DNA of 64,000 bases from an uncultured Prevotellaceae bacterium. GTDB lineage: Bacteria > Bacteroidota > Bacteroidia > Bacteroidales > Bacteroidaceae. Positions 59,509-64,000 of the stretch are shown here, in pieces; within the stretch, counting starts at the first letter, position 1, and each line of letters begins with the position of its first letter. The notes under the pieces are model-generated. The model made no database searches. It was given only the letters and a program-made list of their open reading frames with translations, and was not told the origin of the DNA. The position numbers were made by a program, and so were the translations under genes. The DNA lies in NCBI GenBank assembly GCA_900316475.1, contig ONDA01000003.1, positions 1-64,000 of the forward strand, in the 5' to 3' direction.

Positions 59509-62049
59509 ATGAGAAAAACGCTGAGACTAACAGTGATGGCCATCTGCTGTTCAGCCGCTGCCATGGCACAGGAGCCTGTCGACTCCATTGCCACAGATTT
59601 GCAGGACGAGCAGGCCTTCACTTTCACTGAGGCGCAATTAGAGGATGACGAGACGGCATCGCAGAACATTACCGTCATCTCGTCGAACAGGAACGTCTAT
59701 GCCAGCGAGGTGGGCTACCGCTTCAGCCCGGCACGTTTCAAGTATCGCGCCTACAACGCCAAGTACACCGACATGTATATCAACGGCAATCCCGTGAACG
59801 ACATCGAACGCGGACAGTTCGGCTACTCCTTCGTGGGCGGCCTGAACAATCAGACACGTGCCCGCGAGTCATCGCTGCCGTTCGAGGACAACAACTACTC
59901 GATGAGTGCGCTCGGCGGTTCGGGCAACTACAACTTCCGCCCGTCGTCGTTTGCCACAGGCCAGCGCGCATCGCTCGCCTTCGGCAACCGCAGCTACAAC
60001 CTGCGCGCCATGTACACCTACAACACCGGCATCATGGAGAACGGCTGGGCTTTCACGGGGTCGCTGACCTACCGCTGGGGCAACGGCATCGGATTCGTCG
60101 AGGGCACGTCGTACAACTCGCTGAGCTACTTCCTCGGTGCCGAGAAGATTCTGAACGACCAGCACCGCGTGAGCCTCGTCACCTGGGGCAACCCCACGGA
60201 GCGCGGTGCCCAGCGTGGCGCAACGGACGAGATGTACTGGATTGCCGGCACACACTACTACAACCCCAACTGGGGCTACCAGGACGGCAAGAAGCGTAAC
60301 TCGCGCATCGTGAAGGACTTCGCTCCGGCAGCCCTGCTGACGTGGGACTGGACGATTGACGAACAGACGAAGCTCACGACCTCGCTGCTGGGCAAGTACA
60401 CGATGTACAGCAACAGCCGACTGGCCTACAACGGCGGTACGAACCCCGACCCGGACTACTACTCGCTGATGCCGAGCTTCAACTACAACGTGTGGAACCC
60501 GGAGGCAACACTCTTCCACGACGATGCCGCCTTTGCCAACTGGCAGGCTGCCTACGACTACCTCAGTGCATCGGAGGACAACCGTCAGGTGAACTGGGGA
60601 CGTATGTACTACGCCAACAGTCTGATGGCTGCCGAGGGGCAGGACGCTATGTACTATGTGCAGCGCGCCCACGACGACCAGCTGACGTTCTCGCTGGCCT
60701 CGAAGCTCGACAAGCAGTTAGGCAAGAACACGTCGCTGAGCGTCGGTCTGCAGCTGGCCAACAATACGGGTATGCATTACCAGACGATGGACGACCTGCT
60801 GGGCAATGCCAAGTTCCACAACATCAACACCTACGCCTTGAAGGACTACGGCTCACTCTCGTCGAAGGTGTTCTACGACATGAACGACGGCGCAGAGGCT
60901 AAGGAAGTGAAGGTCGGCGACAAGTTTGCCTACGACTACAACATCCTGGTCAACAAGGCACAGGCATGGGCGTCGCTGGCTACCGACCTCAGATTCACCC
61001 ACCTCTTTGTTGCCGGTCGTCTCAGTGGCATCACCATGCAGCGCGACGGTAAGATGCGCAACGGTATGGCTCCCGAAAACTCTTACGGCAAGAGCGGCAC
61101 GGCGAAGTTCCTCGACGGCGGTGCCAAGGCTGGTGCCAACATCACCCTGGGCGGTGGCCACGCCATCGCCATAGGTGCTGGCTACGAGTGGAAAGCCCCC
61201 ACCCCACGCACTGCCTTCGCAGCAGCCCAGATTAACAACGACTTCGTCAACGGCCTGAAACAGGAGAAGATTTTCTCCGGCGAGTTCGGCTATCAGTGGA
61301 AGAACGCCCTGTTAAGCCTCAACCTCAACGGCTACTACGCCCAGATGAAGGACGTGACGGAGCAGAGCCTCTTCTACTCCGACATCGAGAGCTCGTTCGC
61401 CTACGTGTCGCTGACTGGCATCGAGAAGCAGTTCTACGGCGTGGAGCTCGGCCTGAACGTCAAGACTACCGAATGGCTGAACATCAAGGCATTAGGTACC
61501 GTCAGCGAGGCGAAGTACACCAGCAATGCCAATATGCGGATGCTGCTGTCGAACTCTGGCAACTACATCGACGAACTGTGTATCATCGACGGTATGCGTG
61601 AGGGCAGCACGCCGCTCGCAGCAGGCAGCCTGGACCTGAACATCCACTACAACTTCTGGTATATCGACCTCATCGGCAACTACTACGACAACATCTATAT
61701 GTACTTCGCTCCCATCTCGCGCCGCGAGACCGAGGTTCCCAAAACTCTCGTCAACGGCGAGAAGGTGTACGACAGCCCTGACCAGGCCAAGGGCGACGGC
61801 GGCTTCATGCTCGACGCCTCTATCGGCAAGACATTCCGACTGAAGCAGGGCCGCCGCATCGGCTTCAACCTGATGCTGACCAACATTCTGAACAACATCA
61901 AGATCTGCACCGGCGGTATGGAGCAGAACCGTCTCGACACCAAGCAGGAAGAGGAGCGCACGAACAATGCCTACCGCTTCCAGCAGAGCCCGCGTAAGTT
62001 CTATGCCAACGGCATCAACGGCATGCTGATGATTAATTACTATTTCTAA
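59509..62049 (+). CDS. TonB-dependent receptor-like outer-membrane protein
   Basis: An 846-aa protein with signal peptide (MRKTLRLTVMAICCSAAAMAQ). A short N-terminal region (TFTEAQLEDDETASQNITVISSNRNV split by position about 38-65) leads into a reduced plug-like domain (VNDIERGQFGYSFVGGLNN), then a large beta-barrel ending with a terminal aromatic strand (NGMLMINYYF). It lacks the CarboxypepD_reg domain and SusD partner of typical SusC proteins. It is followed by two lipoproteins of the OB-fold type, so it may import a polymer or its fragments. Substrate unknown; nucleic acid is suggested by neighbours. Confidence 0.78.
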   Translation: MRKTLRLTVMAICCSAAAMAQEPVDSIATDLQDEQAFTFTEAQLEDDETASQNITVISSNRNVYASEVGYRFSPARFKYRAYNAKYTDMYINGNPVNDIERGQFGYSFVGGLNNQTRARESSLPFEDNNYSMSALGGSGNYNFRPSSFATGQRASLAFGNRSYNLRAMYTYNTGIMENGWAFTGSLTYRWGNGIGFVEGTSYNSLSYFLGAEKILNDQHRVSLVTWGNPTERGAQRGATDEMYWIAGTHYYNPNWGYQDGKKRNSRIVKDFAPAALLTWDWTIDEQTKLTTSLLGKYTMYSNSRLAYNGGTNPDPDYYSLMPSFNYNVWNPEATLFHDDAAFANWQAAYDYLSASEDNRQVNWGRMYYANSLMAAEGQDAMYYVQRAHDDQLTFSLASKLDKQLGKNTSLSVGLQLANNTGMHYQTMDDLLGNAKFHNINTYALKDYGSLSSKVFYDMNDGAEAKEVKVGDKFAYDYNILVNKAQAWASLATDLRFTHLFVAGRLSGITMQRDGKMRNGMAPENSYGKSGTAKFLDGGAKAGANITLGGGHAIAIGAGYEWKAPTPRTAFAAAQINNDFVNGLKQEKIFSGEFGYQWKNALLSLNLNGYYAQMKDVTEQSLFYSDIESSFAYVSLTGIEKQFYGVELGLNVKTTEWLNIKALGTVSEAKYTSNANMRMLLSNSGNYIDELCIIDGMREGSTPLAAGSLDLNIHYNFWYIDLIGNYYDNIYMYFAPISRRETEVPKTLVNGEKVYDSPDQAKGDGGFMLDASIGKTFRLKQGRRIGFNLMLTNILNNIKICTGGMEQNRLDTKQEEERTNNAYRFQQSPRKFYANGINGMLMINYYF

Positions 62050-62067
62050 AGAAAGGAGGACTACAGT

Positions 62068-62919
62068 ATGAAAGCTATCAAATATTTAGCCTTTGTCGCC
62101 ATCTGCATGCTGGCAGCAGCGTGCGAGAAGACGGAATGGGACGTCATCACCCCTGCCCCTTCTGAACTCTACGGCAACAACAGCATCACCGACGACAACA
62201 TCGTCACCATAGCCCAGCTGAAGGAGATTTACCCCCACGTCTTTGGCAACATCGACGCGGTTTTCCCCATCGAGCGCGACCTGAAAATCAAGGGACGCGT
62301 CACGGGCAACGACCTGCGCGGCAACATCTACAAGCAGTTTATGGTGCAGGACGAGACGGGAGCCATCATCATCGCCGTCAACGAGAGCGGCATCAGCGGC
62401 TACATGGCCGAAGGGCAGGAAATCATCATCGACCTGAAAGGCCTGCATATCGGCGGCTATCGCAAGCAGCCCGAGATTGGTGCACCCTACAACGGCAACA
62501 GCATCGGACGCATGAACAAGGACGTGTTCCAGAAGCACTTCAAGTTCACGGGCAGCCCTATCCAGCCCATACAGCCTGTCGACTTCGACGTCAAGATGGA
62601 CATGGAAGAGCACTGTGCCAAACTGGTGACACTGAAGAACGTCACCTTTGCTGATGCCGACGGCAAAAACACCTACGCCCCCGGCGACAACAGCGCCCCC
62701 ATCGTGGGTGGCTGCGTCAACCGCACACTGACGGGCATCGCGTCGTCGAAGCTGGTCGTCCGCACCAGTACCTACGCTAAGTTTGCTGCCAACAAACTGC
62801 CTTACGACGAGGTGAACAAGAAGCCCCGCGTGGTGAACATCACCGGCATTGCCACCCGCTACAACGACACCTGGCAGATTCTTATCCGCAAGGAGTCAGA
62901 CATAGAAATCGTGAATTGA
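62068..62919 (+). CDS. DUF5689-like lipoprotein
   Basis: A 283-aa lipoprotein (lipobox MLAAAC, Cys about 19). The pattern NIVTIAQLKEIYP, then FPIERDLKIKGRVTGNDLRG and IYKQFMVQDETGAIIIAV is the OB-fold-like DUF5689 domain common next to secreted nucleases in Bacteroidetes. A second half (about 165-283) has a similar beta-rich character (CAKLVTLKNVTFADADG). It begins 18 nt after the TonB receptor gene. It probably sits on the cell surface and binds a ligand; DNA binding is only inferred. Confidence 0.75.
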   Translation: MKAIKYLAFVAICMLAAACEKTEWDVITPAPSELYGNNSITDDNIVTIAQLKEIYPHVFGNIDAVFPIERDLKIKGRVTGNDLRGNIYKQFMVQDETGAIIIAVNESGISGYMAEGQEIIIDLKGLHIGGYRKQPEIGAPYNGNSIGRMNKDVFQKHFKFTGSPIQPIQPVDFDVKMDMEEHCAKLVTLKNVTFADADGKNTYAPGDNSAPIVGGCVNRTLTGIASSKLVVRTSTYAKFAANKLPYDEVNKKPRVVNITGIATRYNDTWQILIRKESDIEIVN

Positions 62920-62952
62920 CAAATGAAGATTGATAATTAAAAACAAAAAACT

Positions 62953-64000
62953 ATGAAAAAGATATTGTACAGCGTCATGGCACTGGCCATCGCAGCCATG
63001 ACATTCACCGCTTGTGAAGACGTTCCAGCACCTTACGACACTCCTACCGGGGGGGGCACTGGCGGCGGCGGCACCGAAGTCACTTACGAGGGTGAGGGCA
63101 CACTTGAGAAACCCTACACCGTGGCTGACGCCATCAAGTACGCCAAGTCCTTCGGACAAGCAGAGTCAGAAAAGCAAGTCTACATCAAGGGCTACATCAC
63201 GAACATCACCGAGGAGTACTCAACGAACTATGGTAATGCAAACTTCGACATTTCAGACAGCAAGGATGGCGGAAACAAGTTCACCTTCTACCGTGGTCTC
63301 TACCTCGGCAACAAGAAGTTCGCTTCAGGCGACACGCAAATCAAGAAAGGCGACGAGGTCATCATCTACGGAAAGGTGGTCAACTACCGTGGCAACACCC
63401 CCGAGACCGTGCAGAACGCTGCATACCTCTACTCGCTTAACGGCGTGACAGCTGGCGGCGGTAGCGAAACCCCAACGGCAGAAGCCAAGGGTGCTGGCAC
63501 CCTGGAAGACCCGTTCAACGTTGCTGCTGCTATTGCCTATGCTAAGCAAGTAGGCTCTGGCGAATCTGACAAAGAGGTCTACATCAAGGGCAAAGTGTCT
63601 AAGATTACCGCTAACTACGTAGCTGACAACTATGGCAACGCTACATTCTACATCTCAGAAGACGGTACATCAGCGGGCGAATTTTATTGCTATCGCACTC
63701 TGTATTTGGGCAACCAGAAGTACACCAGTGGAAAATTATTGGAGCTGAAGGACGAAGTCATTATCTGTGGTAAAGTCACCTGCTATATGGGCAACACGCC
63801 GGAAACCGTACAGAACAAATCATATCTCTACTCGCTCAATGGAGCTACAACTGGAGGCGGCGAGGAGCCTGCGCCGACGACAGACTTAGGCACAGCTGAC
63901 GCACCGTTGAACGTTGCCAAGGCCCTTGAAATCATCAATGGCTATGAGGCTGCCGGCTCTTCTCCCACCGATGCCTACGTCAAGGGAAAGATAGTATCAG
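62953..64000 (+). CDS. Repeat OB-fold-like lipoprotein, 3' end outside window
   Basis: At least 349 residues; the gene runs off the window. Lipobox TFTAC (Cys about 21), then a Gly-rich linker encoded partly by an 8-G tract. At least two full copies and the start of a third of a domain of about 130 residues follow: each begins GTLEKPYTVADAI or GTLEDPFNVAAAI, continues VYIKGYITNI or VYIKGKVSKI, then TPETVQN and YLYSLNG, separated by TGGG-type linkers. This OB-fold-like module occurs in surface proteins linked to nucleases. A C-terminal catalytic domain may lie beyond 64000. Confidence 0.75.
   Translation, partial: MKKILYSVMALAIAAMTFTACEDVPAPYDTPTGGGTGGGGTEVTYEGEGTLEKPYTVADAIKYAKSFGQAESEKQVYIKGYITNITEEYSTNYGNANFDISDSKDGGNKFTFYRGLYLGNKKFASGDTQIKKGDEVIIYGKVVNYRGNTPETVQNAAYLYSLNGVTAGGGSETPTAEAKGAGTLEDPFNVAAAIAYAKQVGSGESDKEVYIKGKVSKITANYVADNYGNATFYISEDGTSAGEFYCYRTLYLGNQKYTSGKLLELKDEVIICGKVTCYMGNTPETVQNKSYLYSLNGATTGGGEEPAPTTDLGTADAPLNVAKALEIINGYEAAGSSPTDAYVKGKIVS
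63049..63056 (+). repeat. Eight-G homopolymer in a lipoprotein gene
   Basis: A run of eight G lies in the Gly-rich linker codons just after the lipobox. Slippage by one base would shift the frame and remove the rest of the protein. Confidence 0.9.

Noticed and set aside
1..64000. tRNA or rRNA genes
   Set aside because: I saw no cloverleaf T-arm or rRNA sequence apart from the tmRNA; a tRNA scan would settle it.

Overview
The window looks like a chromosome segment of a Bacteroidales bacterium, most likely Prevotella/Segatella-like (Prevotellaceae). The reasons are the promoters, which fit the Bacteroidetes pattern (TTTG or TTG, about 19-20 nt, then TAnnTTTG), the near absence of Shine-Dalgarno sequences, a tmRNA whose tag ends in YALAA, the gene order rlmN-pdxA-sigma54 activator/lptE-TPR-secG, and families such as Wzi, DUF4421, DUF5689 and imelysin. 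Family names come from motif reading by eye; no search was run.

Layout. 1-3.2 kb: a LysR regulator divergent from a threonine/serine-exporter-like protein, with two exact tandem duplications and long palindromes. 3.2-4.9 kb: a decaying patch holding a flavodoxin-like gene, a frameshifted acetyltransferase and a broken toxin-antitoxin pair. 4.9-16.3 kb: metabolism (GH35 and GH2 beta-galactosidases, Fe-alcohol dehydrogenase, acyl-ACP thioesterase, BASS transporter, CDF metal exporter). 16.3-23.9 kb: a hemerythrin/LuxR-HTH regulator divergent from an iron/heme operon (porin, imelysin, di-heme oxidoreductase, CcsBA cytochrome c maturation). 24-26.5 kb: a sensor PP2C phosphatase with a small membrane partner. 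26.5-31.6 kb: the housekeeping run rlmN, pdxA-like, sigma54 activator fused to LptE, TPR protein, secG. 31.7-36.6 kb: a 1195-aa glycosyltransferase/HIT-like/SpoIID fusion translationally coupled to an AmpG-like MFS transporter. 36.6-36.94 kb: a 335-bp palindromic repeat element. 36.9-39.4 kb: cysE, histidine phosphatase and an RG/YN-rich secreted protein. 39.5-56.2 kb: an exopolysaccharide/capsule locus transcribed leftwards (export, flippase, polymerase, chain length, six glycosyltransferases counting the GT2-acyltransferase fusion, two initiating sugar transferases, Wzi), interrupted by an AAA-ATPase/PD-(D/E)XK gene. 56.3-58.3 kb: tmRNA, TSCPD protein, HdeD-like protein, uridine kinase. 58.3-64 kb: a secreted EEP nuclease divergent from a TonB-dependent receptor and OB-fold-type lipoproteins; the last one runs off the window.

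The most unusual items are two reading frames that join a cytoplasmic protein directly to an exported protein through an internal signal peptide (sigma54 activator::LptE and sugar transferase::Wzi), the three-domain GT2-HIT-SpoIID protein coupled to a transporter, a family of large palindromes at gene ends, a PdxA homologue lacking key active-site residues, and several repeat tracts inside coding sequences that could vary in length.
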